Of a stretch of DNA of 64,000 nucleotides, positions 19,389 through 27,701 are shown in pieces. The position numbers and the translations under genes are program-made. Positions within the stretch are counted from its first letter, which is position 1. The number at the start of each line of letters is the position of its first letter. The DNA comes from JAJPHF01 sp035293805 (GTDB lineage Bacteria; Chloroflexota; UBA6077; JAJPHF01). The stretch spans positions 1 through 64,000 of the forward strand of contig DATGMD010000089.1 in NCBI GenBank assembly GCA_035293805.1. Reading direction: 5' to 3'. The notes under the pieces are model-generated. The model saw only the letters and a list, made by a program, of their open reading frames with translations, made no database searches and was not told where the DNA came from.

Positions 19389-22107
19389 CTATGGCTCGAC
19401 CCTAAACTCCAGTCGGTTCGATTCGCGCCCATTGCCCCGCAAATAGACCTCGTGGCGCCCCGGCTTACCGTACAGATCGGCGGGGAGCGGTACCAGCTGG
19501 TGCCCAGTGCTACGGTCGACGACGCCGACTGCTACCTCATCGAATATTACGGCGGCGCCTACGTCTGCCACCGAATACTCAATCTCTAGTCGCGCGGGCC
19601 CAAACGGCTCGTTGCTGAACCCTTTCACCTGCACGGGTTCCCTTGGCTTCTACTGTCTTCAGCAACGTTTCGCTCGATGACGCGCTCCAGTCAAAGACCG
19701 CGAAGTAGCCCGGAAACACCACCTCCTGGATCAGTGCGTAGTCGACAGGCGCCCCGCCCGCCAAGCTTCGCCGTATAACTATGGCTCCGGCGCTCGCCAT
19801 TACGGCTCGCCATTTGGCCTCAATGACCGTCTCGTCCCGAAGCTCATTCCTGGCCCAAACTTCCTGCCATCCCCCCTGTTCGAGCAGCCAGACTTCCATC
19901 GCGTCGATCCGCGGCGCATAGGCGTTCACGAGCTGTGACTGGAGTGCGTTCACCACCTGGACGTTGTCAAGCAAGTATGGCCGCGCAAACCTGAACTGGA
20001 CGTAATGTGCTCCAGGCCTGTGCATCGACTGCCAAGCTGAGTACCCATTCTCGGTACCCATATCGTGGTCGAAGATATACTCCGGCTCCCAGGCTGCCCA
20101 TTGGTCAATCATCGTGGAGTCTGCACCAACCGCTTCTACCTGCAGGGGCAGGAGCGAAGGCCGCTCGGCAGCGACTCCCACTACGGCGCGGTAACCGGGA
20201 AAATAAATCTCATCGAACTGGGCGCGGCGACTCACTTGGCCCTCAATCCTGCTCTCTCGCACCACAGCACGTATCCCACCTACCGCAATTTGATCCCACT
20301 GCGCATGCACGACGGGCGCGCGGCTCAGCCCAGCTCCAGTAAAGAGCTGAACCCACGACCCGTTTACCCATCCATAGATATCTATGGTGTCCGCTCTGAT
20401 AGATTGTCGGCGGTTGGCGATTACCATCTGATCGAGATCATAAGGTTGGTCGAAGTGCAATTCAACCCAGTGGTCCCCACTCCCGTCTCCGGATATCCAA
20501 TCAGTAATCCCGTCGTGTGAAATACCCCCGTCTAGCACACGAGTAGGGTCATGGATGCCGGCCGCGTTCTCCAACGATGAATCAGCGTCTACTGATACCA
20601 CATGTATCAGTCGCTCTCGGTTCGGCAAATACGTGCAGTTCGGATGAAGGCAATCAAAGGCGTAAACGTTCGGTTCCATATCGAGCAACTGGGCAGGCCC
20701 TATTCCTACTCCGGTCCTGTCGAACACTGCTTGATCCACCACATTGCCTACAGGTGCCGCCATCACGCTGGGTCGTGGCACGCGCTCCAGTAGACGCCCT
20801 AAGTTTACGCGGCGCGCCAACACCTGACTTGTCGATACGCTGGCTGGCAACCACAATACGAGCAGCCACAGGAAGCACAATAGCGCATTGGGTATAGCGT
20901 AACCGAGCACGCGACCCAACCGAGGTCGACCGGCAGGGTGGCAGCTGAACCACTTCCAACAACGAGCAAGGATAGCATCAAATGCAACCGTTACACCGAC
21001 TGCAGCCAGCAAGAACAACACGGGCTGGAGAATGGCTTGCGTACGATACGGCACGAATTTGACATAGAAAGACCCACTGACGCCCATCAGTAGCGCAAGC
21101 AACAGCACCAGCCTCATTGATGGGTTCACGAATGCAGAGTGGTGTCGGCCATTCGGTACTAGACACGCAATTGCAGCTAGCGAAACTACAATCAACGGCC
21201 ACCCATCGTCGCCAGCGTAGGCAGTAAACCACTCGTGTGCTTTCTGAGCGTAGGTTAGTTGGCTACCGTAGAGTTGCGCGTTGGCCTGTGCCAGAACGGT
21301 AAAGTTCGTCAGAGTGTTGGGGATATGCAAGGCGGTCTGACCGACGATCTCCACTATAGCCTGCGGAGCGGCGAGACCTATTATAAATCCCCCCACCGCC
21401 TGAAGCATCTTGGTTGATAGTCCGCGATGAAACAGAGTAACTAGCCAGTACGCTATAGCAAACGGCACGATGAGATAGAGCGCAGTGTAGTGAACAAGGT
21501 AACTAGTCGTTAGCAAACAGCCTGCTGTGAAGGTCTGCAGTAGTAAAGACCGACGAGAACCGGCAGTACTGTACCGCAGCCCAGCCAGAATAGTCATGCC
21601 TGGCAGCGCAAAGAGCAGACCGATAATCCGCGATTCTGTCGTTGTAGCCCACGCGAGAAAGACTGGGCTAGACAACATCAACAGAAGCGCTAGTAACGTC
21701 GATAACATTCGATTCGTGACGCGGTATACAAACAACGCGTATAGTACGAGAATCACTGCATGCAGGAATATCGTATAGGCAATGAGACCTCGATATAGAG
21801 CAATCTGCTCCGGCTGAAAATTTGGAATAGCTACACCAGGAATAGCGAAATGCAGCTTGATGGGCAGATATGAGATGAGAAAGTAGTATGGTGCGTTGAC
21901 GTGCCACTTAGTAAACGCAGTCTGCCACGCTTGGACCGTTTCATAGCCAATTCTAAAGCATGTATAGTAGTCGTCGCCAAAGTCGCCGTAGAAGTGCGGT
22001 AATTCATGGGCTATAATTGCCAGCCAGGCTCCTACGATGGCGAGCAGCAAATACCACCGTGCGGGCAGCATGACCTTGGCCGCCAAGCAGCGTACGGACC
22101 GTCGCAA
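19389..22107 (-). pseudogene. Frameshifted seventh GT-C/discoidin/TIG paralogue, convergent and lower in G+C
   Basis: Reads leftward from TTG 22107, which has GGAGGG nine bases upstream; ATG 22071 is an alternative. Residues 1-842 give a first outer loop FGDDYYTCF (Asp-Asp at 45-46), many membrane segments, and then two successive discoidin-like domains, where the array genes have only one. The TIG-like domain begins at LLKTVEAKGTRAGE and then leaves frame. The rest, GFSNEPFGPARLEIEYS through ESNRLEFRVEP, continues in another frame to 19389. Removing one G from the G run at 19620-19622 restores a continuous domain matching the last repeat of the gene at base 2. Either a real mutation or a homopolymer sequencing error is possible. 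The gene is visibly richer in A+T than all neighbours, which suggests separate origin or relaxed selection. Confidence 0.75.
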
Positions 22108-22437
22108 CTACTATCCCCCTCCGAAATCCGTACCCTGTGAGCGGGCAAACCATGATAGCTTAGCTCGTTTCGCTGAGGCCAGGTCCAATTCGCCGCCCGC
22201 AGAATGTTCGGGGCTGCCGCTCGCTGTATCAATCAGAGAGGCTGGAGCGGGCACCGGGCATGTGTCAGAGGTGACTGGCATGTCTATGCAAACGGGTGCC
22301 TCCTGGTAGCCAGCCCACTGGGCCTGTACTGGACTGCCGGCCGCTTGCCGCGCGGACACCGGATGCCTAACATTGTTGGGCCGCCCGGCGCGGGCGCGGC
22401 GTCGGCCCAGATTACCCGATGCGGACAAGGGAGAGCT
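22108..22437. other. Intergenic region between divergent genes
   Basis: About 330 bases separate the broken glycosyltransferase (leftward) from the SIS-domain gene (rightward). The SIS-gene frame stays open upstream to 22204, but that stretch has no family similarity and lies upstream of a good ribosome site, so I treat it as non-coding. It should contain both promoters, but I see no convincing pair of -35 and -10 boxes. Confidence 0.5.
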
Positions 22438-23061
22438 GTGAGCGCAACGGACAGCCAGCCGCGAGTCTCCTTCGCCTCAGCGTACCTCGCGGAAGCAATA
22501 GAGATTATTCAGGCCTTTGACGCGGCCCAGATCGATGCCATGGCGGCGGGATTGGCCGCCGTGCGCGAGGCCGGTGGGCGCTTGTTCATCCTCGGTGTGG
22601 GCGGCGGCGCCGGGCACGCCGGCCACGCGGTCAACGACTTTCGCAAGATCTGCGGCTTCGAGGCCTACGCCCCGACCGACAACGTGTCCGAGCTGACCGC
22701 GCGCATCAACGACGACGGCTGGGACACGACCTTCGCCGCCTGGCTGCGCGGCAGCCGGCTCTCGGACAAAGATGCCCTGCTCGTCTTCTCCGTGGGTGGG
22801 GGCAATGCCGAGAAGAACGTCAGCGTGAACCTCGTGCGCGCCCTGGAGCATGCGCGCGCCGTGGGAGCGCGGATCTACGGGATTGTCGGCCGCGACGGCG
22901 GCTACACGGCGCAAGTGGCCGATGGCTGCGTGATCGTCCCGACCGTCAACCCATCCCACGTCACGCCGCACACCGAGGCCTTCCAGGCGGTCGTCTGGCA
23001 CCTGCTCGTGTCCCACCCGGACCTCCAGGCCCACGCCACCAAGTGGGAGTCCGTGCGCTAA
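22438..23061 (+). CDS. SIS-domain phosphosugar isomerase, GmhA-like
   Basis: 207 residues from GTG 22438, which is preceded by AAGGGAGAG. A single SIS (sugar isomerase) domain is recognisable. There is a helix with YLAEAIEII, the phosphate-binding GGRLFILGVGGGAGHAGH loop, a second strand with LLVFSVGGGNAEKNVS, and a C-terminal helix with HTEAFQAVVWHLL. Length and layout fit the sedoheptulose-7-phosphate isomerase (GmhA) group, which starts the route to activated heptoses. The other heptose genes (kinase, nucleotidyltransferase) are not adjacent, so the exact substrate is uncertain. Its position between the glycosyltransferase array and GDP-mannose dehydratase supports a role in making a sugar for surface glycans. 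It probably acts in the cytoplasm. Confidence 0.75.
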   Translation: MSATDSQPRVSFASAYLAEAIEIIQAFDAAQIDAMAAGLAAVREAGGRLFILGVGGGAGHAGHAVNDFRKICGFEAYAPTDNVSELTARINDDGWDTTFAAWLRGSRLSDKDALLVFSVGGGNAEKNVSVNLVRALEHARAVGARIYGIVGRDGGYTAQVADGCVIVPTVNPSHVTPHTEAFQAVVWHLLVSHPDLQAHATKWESVR

Positions 23062-23247
23062 ACCGCCAGCCAGGCGCCGCCGATCGGTCTGCCCGGGCGC
23101 CGCTGGCGGACAGGGCGCGCCGCGACGGCGCCCTCACGACGACTGACGCCCGCGAGCACGGCGTGTGCCGTCCCGAGCAGCACGCTCGGCGCTCGTCACG
23201 GTCCGCCGAGGGCCAGCACGTGGCTTCCCACGAGTCGAGCGGCCGGG

Positions 23248-26016
23248 CTAAAACGCGTTCGGCCCGCCGCCCACCACGGTCGGCCAGCTGCCGCAAGCGT
23301 CGACCACGGTCATCTGGACCGTCGTCGCCTGGCCAGCGACCGCCGGGCGTATCACAAAGCTCGTCTGCGTCCGCGCCGGCGCCAGCGGCACGCTGAAGTT
23401 CCCCGTGCGGCCGGTCTGGCCGCCGACGTCGATCAGCGCATTGCTAGTCGCGCCAAAGCGCAGGTTTTGGACCGCGTTCACGGAGCCGCCGGCCAACGTC
23501 TCCGCGCTAACGGTCACCACCAGCCGCCCGCCGCCGGGCGTGACCGAGACGTTCACCTGCGGCCGAGTCGGCGCGCAGACCGGCGGCGGTGTGGGCGTGG
23601 GCGTCGCGGGCGCTGCCGTCGCCGTCGGCGACGCGAAGGCGCTCGTCCCGCCGCCGACGAGCGTCGGCCAGTCGCCACAGCCGTCCACCACCGTCAGCGG
23701 GACAGTGACCGCCTGCCCCGCCGCGGCCTCCTGAACGCTGAACGTGACCTGCTGGGCCCCCGGCGGCGCGGGCATCATGAAGTTGCCGGTCGCCCCGCTC
23801 ACCGTCCCCGCGTCGATGCGCGCGTTGGCTGCCGACCCGAAACGCAGCTCGCGGAGCGAGTTGGGCGGGCTGCCGGGCAGCGTCTGGGCCGTGACGGTCA
23901 CTTGCAGCCTCCCGCCCCCAGCCGCCACGGTGGAGACCAGGACCGGCGGCCGGCGCGGCTGGCAGATCGGCGGTACGGGCGTCGCCGTCGGCGTCAGCGT
24001 GGGCGACGGTGTTGCGGTTAGCGTGACCGTCGGCATTGGCGTGACCGTCGGTGTTGGCGTGGCGGTGCCGTACACCAGGACCGACACGGGCGGCACGAGA
24101 TGCCACGCCCAGGCGAGCCCGCCCGGGCTGCTGTCGCAGCGAGTGTTGCTTACCCGTAGCGCGTACGCTCCCGCACTCGGCGCAACAAAGTCGACGACCT
24201 CGTACGAGTTGTCGTGGCTCGCGGACGTCGCGACGGCGCCAGTCGGGCCGACCGCGCTCAGGTCGAGATCGGCGCCGGGCTGCGAGGGCCAACCCGACCA
24301 GCTCGGATCGGTGTTCCAGGCGATCACGCCCCGCAATCGCTGTCCGGCCTGCAACGTGACGCTGGCAACGTCGAGCGGCGACGGCGACCCGCAGTCATAG
24401 GGCTGCGCGCCCCAATCGCCGTCGATGTGCTGGACCACGTTGTCGGCCCGATCCGTAACGAGGCCGCCCACCCCGCCACGACTCGCCAACGTCGTGTCCC
24501 CCTGCAGCGGGTTCACGGCCGTCGCCATGAGAATCGCGCGGAGCGCCTCGGGCCATTGCGCCAAACTGCCGTCGCGCTGAAGGAGCAGCGCCGCGGTGCC
24601 GGCCACCATCGGCGTGGCAAAGCTTGCCCCCGTACTGGTATAGCCGGTCCAGGGCGCGGCTACCGCGAGCGAAGTGATGTTGGTGCCCGGCGCGGCGAGC
24701 TCCGGCTTGCGGCGGTCCCCGTGTACCGATAGGGGACCCAGGTAGCTGGAAGTGCCGTTCATGGCGTCGTCGGCCCACGCGGTCGTATTCCGGTCGTCAA
24801 AATCGCCGACGCTGATCACGTTGTACCCTAGACCCGGGCTGGTCACGTTGCCGTCGGAGAGCCCCAGATTGCCCGCCGACTTCACCACGAGCCGTCGCTG
24901 GTTGAAGGCCATGTCGTCGTAGAAGCGGTCGTCCGCCCCGGGGACGCGATTCGTATCGTTGCTATAGCTCAAACTGAACAGGTTCGCGCCCCAGTCGGCC
25001 GCGGCGCTCGCCCGGTCGTTCAGCTCCGAGCTCAGCCCGCTGCACGACCCGCCAACGCGCAAGGTCATCCCCGGCGCGATGCCCAGTAGCGAGGGGAGCG
25101 TGCTGCGCAGGATGCCCGCCACGGCCGTAGCGTGATCGCTGGGGGTGGAGCAGGCGTAGGTCGAGTCCTGGACGACGCCCGCGAGGTAGGGGTTGGCCGT
25201 GGCGACGCGGCCAACGGGCTCGATCTGGGCCACCTGCACGCCCGCGCCCGTCATGCCCCGGGCGTAGACGACGTCGGCGTGGATCGTCGACCTGTAAGTG
25301 GTGCCGTCTGGCTGGTTCACGCCCGCCAGGTACACGCGCTCCAGCTCGCCCCACGTCCGCATCTCGGCGAGAAGCGCGGGCGGCACGCTGACGTAGATCG
25401 CGGGCACGTCGCCGGCGGTCGTCCCCGGGCGCCCGGCCTGCTGCAAACGCGCCAGGACCGGCGCGAGGGCCTGCTGCACCGCCGGCCGCCGAGTCGCGGC
25501 GAGAGCGGCATCCGTGGCGGCCGTCCCCGCGGCCGCCGCCGCGCCGCGCGCCGGGGCGGCCCGCGTCGGACGGGCCCAGGGGGGCTCGCGCACCCAGAGC
25601 ACTACCGGTAGCAATTCGTCCGGCCGAGCGGCCGCGAGGCGGGCCTCCAGCGCGGGCTCAAACGTGGGCCCTTGCGCCGCCCGCCGCGCCTGGTCGCTCG
25701 CCGCCAGCTGGCCCGTATCGAGTGGCTGAAGCGACGCGTCGAGCACCACCCCGTACACGACGCCCGTGGCGGTGTCGAGCACCTTGACCGCTCGGCCCAC
25801 CGTGCCTAGCGCGGGGTAGGAGGCCTCCGCGACGCTGAGGGCGGTCAGCCGACTCGTCGGCGCACCGCTGCGCGCGGCCGCAATCCGGATCGCGGCCGCG
25901 CGCACGTCGTCGCCCTGCTGCGCCGCCACCAAGCGGTCGCCACCAAGCGCCACGCCCAGAAGGACCGCCAGGCCGACCACCGCAAGCGGTCGCCCGGCCA
26001 CGCCCAAAGCTCTCAT
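23248..26016 (-). CDS. Secreted subtilisin-like serine protease (S8) with Glu at the catalytic Asp position
   Basis: 922 residues with a signal peptide (about 1-32, hydrophobic core LAVVGLAVLLGVALG). A prodomain-like region runs to about 240 and a subtilase domain to about 500. His295 (SDHATAVAGI), Asn383 (SAGN) and Ser465 (TGASFATPMVAG) match the S8 His, oxyanion Asn and Ser. At the usual Asp position (normally V-x-DTG) the sequence is VAQIEPVGR, with Glu266. A beta-sandwich like the pre-peptidase C-terminal domain follows, ending in RVSNTRCD. Then come a Thr/Pro linker and two homologous repeats of about 100 residues, each opening C-x-P-x-RP and ending GG-x-x-AF. The enzyme is probably exported and may process or degrade surface proteins. 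Transcribed alone, convergent with the SIS gene. Confidence 0.85.
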   Translation of the reverse strand: MRALGVAGRPLAVVGLAVLLGVALGGDRLVAAQQGDDVRAAAIRIAAARSGAPTSRLTALSVAEASYPALGTVGRAVKVLDTATGVVYGVVLDASLQPLDTGQLAASDQARRAAQGPTFEPALEARLAAARPDELLPVVLWVREPPWARPTRAAPARGAAAAAGTAATDAALAATRRPAVQQALAPVLARLQQAGRPGTTAGDVPAIYVSVPPALLAEMRTWGELERVYLAGVNQPDGTTYRSTIHADVVYARGMTGAGVQVAQIEPVGRVATANPYLAGVVQDSTYACSTPSDHATAVAGILRSTLPSLLGIAPGMTLRVGGSCSGLSSELNDRASAAADWGANLFSLSYSNDTNRVPGADDRFYDDMAFNQRRLVVKSAGNLGLSDGNVTSPGLGYNVISVGDFDDRNTTAWADDAMNGTSSYLGPLSVHGDRRKPELAAPGTNITSLAVAAPWTGYTSTGASFATPMVAGTAALLLQRDGSLAQWPEALRAILMATAVNPLQGDTTLASRGGVGGLVTDRADNVVQHIDGDWGAQPYDCGSPSPLDVASVTLQAGQRLRGVIAWNTDPSWSGWPSQPGADLDLSAVGPTGAVATSASHDNSYEVVDFVAPSAGAYALRVSNTRCDSSPGGLAWAWHLVPPVSVLVYGTATPTPTVTPMPTVTLTATPSPTLTPTATPVPPICQPRRPPVLVSTVAAGGGRLQVTVTAQTLPGSPPNSLRELRFGSAANARIDAGTVSGATGNFMMPAPPGAQQVTFSVQEAAAGQAVTVPLTVVDGCGDWPTLVGGGTSAFASPTATAAPATPTPTPPPVCAPTRPQVNVSVTPGGGRLVVTVSAETLAGGSVNAVQNLRFGATSNALIDVGGQTGRTGNFSVPLAPARTQTSFVIRPAVAGQATTVQMTVVDACGSWPTVVGGGPNAF

Positions 26017-26474
26017 GGGCTCACCTCACCGGCGCGCTTCGTACGGCTGCGCCTCAGCAACGCACCGCTGCGCCTCCTCAAGTACGGGAAAAGGTGACGG
26101 TGACCAGTAACGGCTCGGCGCCGCTGGCCCCCGCCAGGGCGGCACGATACTAGCAGGGCGGGCAGGCGCGCGGCAAACCGGCGGCTCTAGTCGGCCGCCC
26201 GATGCGGGTGCACGGGCCGCCCGCAACCACCGGATCGTCGCGCGCCGACCGGCTGGGCGCGGCCGCGCTCTGATCGCCCTCGCCGACGCGGACCCATGGC
26301 GCACCACGGCCCGGGCGTTGTCCGGCTGCTGCGGGAAGCGCTGGCCAATTGGCATCCGGCGGACGAAGAGAGTACATTGTCCATGCAGTATCCATCACGG
26401 GACGGGGCTCCTCAGTCGACCGGCCGCGCGGCACCCGGATCGAGGCGGCGCGATTCCAGGGTTTGAGAGAGTAA
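26017..26474. other. Intergenic region between divergent subtilase and gmd
   Basis: About 460 bases with short open frames only on either strand, none with a convincing ribosome site plus composition. It must carry the start regions of two divergent genes. I found no clear -35/-10 pair, repeat or RNA structure. Confidence 0.5.
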
Positions 26475-27479
26475 ATGAAAACGGCGTTGATCACGGGCAT
26501 TACCGGCCAGGACGGCATGTACCTGGCCGAACATCTTTTAGCGCAAGGGTATCGCGTCTGCGGGCTACTCCGCGGTCAGAACAATCCCAAGCGCGAGCGC
26601 CTCGATTCGCTCCTTCCCGCGGTCGAGCTGATCGAGGGCGACCTGCTCGATCAGGGCTCGCTCATTAGCGCTGTTCAGCGGCTGCAGCCGGACGAGGTCT
26701 ACAATCTGGCCGCCATCAGCTTCGTGCCTGTCTCCTGGAACCAGGCCGAGCTAACCGGCGAGATCACCGGACTGGGCGTCCTGCGCATGCTGGAGGCCAT
26801 CCGCCTCGTGGAGGGCGTCACGGCGTCGAGCGGCGGGCCGCGTGCCGGGCGGATTCGCTTCTACCAGGCTTCGAGCAGCGAGATGTTCGGCAAGGTCCGC
26901 GAGACGCCCCAGAACGAACGGACGCCGTTCTACCCCCGCAGCCCCTACGGGGTGGCGAAGGTGTACGGCCACTACATCACGGTGAATTACCGCGAAAGCT
27001 ACGGCATGCACGCCTCCAGCGGCATCCTCTTCAACCACGAATCGCCCCGCCGGGGCCTGGAGTTCGTCACGCGCAAGATCACGCACGCCGTGGCGCGCAT
27101 CAAGCGCGGCGAGCAGCAGGAGCTGCTGCTCGGCAATCTCGACGCGCGGCGCGACTGGGGATTCGCGGGCGACTACGTGCGGGCGATGCACCTGATGCTC
27201 CAGCAGCCCGAAGCCGACGATTACGTCGTCGGGACGGGCGAGACCCACAGCGTGCAGGAGTTCGTCGACATCGCCTTCGGGCACGTGGGGCTGGATTGGC
27301 GGCAGCATGTGCGCTCCGACCCCCGCTTCATGCGGCCGGCCGAGGTGGACCAGCTGACCGCCGATGCGACGAAGGCGCAGCAAGTCCTCGGCTGGGTGCC
27401 CACGACCAGCTTCCGCCAGCTCGTCACGATGATGGTGGACGCCGACCTGGAGCGGCAGTCCGTGGTGGCCAGCGAGTAG
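26475..27479 (+). CDS. gmd: GDP-mannose 4,6-dehydratase
   Basis: 334 residues, normal length for the family. An extended short-chain dehydrogenase: the N-terminal Rossmann fingerprint is TGITGQDGMYLAEHL (GxxGxxG, residues 7-13). It also has the GDLLDQGSL strand, YNLAAISFVPVSW and the catalytic YGVAK (Tyr-x-x-x-Lys). FNHESPRRG and RDWGFAGDYV are hallmarks of Gmd. The enzyme converts GDP-D-mannose to GDP-4-keto-6-deoxy-D-mannose, precursor of GDP-fucose, GDP-rhamnose and GDP-perosamine. No reductase or epimerase (such as wcaG/rmd) lies next to it, so the end product is unknown. It stands in a single-gene unit near the glycosyltransferase array and SIS isomerase, suggesting surface-sugar supply. 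Confidence 0.93.
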   Translation: MKTALITGITGQDGMYLAEHLLAQGYRVCGLLRGQNNPKRERLDSLLPAVELIEGDLLDQGSLISAVQRLQPDEVYNLAAISFVPVSWNQAELTGEITGLGVLRMLEAIRLVEGVTASSGGPRAGRIRFYQASSSEMFGKVRETPQNERTPFYPRSPYGVAKVYGHYITVNYRESYGMHASSGILFNHESPRRGLEFVTRKITHAVARIKRGEQQELLLGNLDARRDWGFAGDYVRAMHLMLQQPEADDYVVGTGETHSVQEFVDIAFGHVGLDWRQHVRSDPRFMRPAEVDQLTADATKAQQVLGWVPTTSFRQLVTMMVDADLERQSVVASE

Positions 27480-27587
27480 CAGCGCGGCTGCGGCGCGGGC
27501 GCACGGCCCGCCGTTCGCCATAGCTCGTCGTGCCCCGCCGCAATCCCGCGCGGCGGGGCGCCCTCCGCCCCCGCGATTCCCCGGGGC

Positions 27588-27593
27588 TATAAT
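27588..27593 (+). promoter_or_regulatory. Candidate -10 box upstream of hyuA
   Basis: A perfect TATAAT stands 109 bases before the hyuA start in otherwise G+C-rich DNA. No good -35 box is seen at the proper spacing, so this is only a candidate, possibly of the extended or activator-dependent kind. Confidence 0.4.
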
Positions 27594-27701
27594 GGTCGGG
27601 GCCTTGCGCTAGGCCACGAGCCTCACGCGCGTTCGCGTCCCACCGACGGCGCGGCCGCACTCCCCGGCGCTGCAAAGCAGACAAGTGCCCCTGGGAGCAG
27701 C

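Noticed and set aside
22204..22437. N-terminal extension of the SIS-domain protein
   Set aside because: Not related to SIS proteins, and a good ribosome site stands just before GTG 22438.
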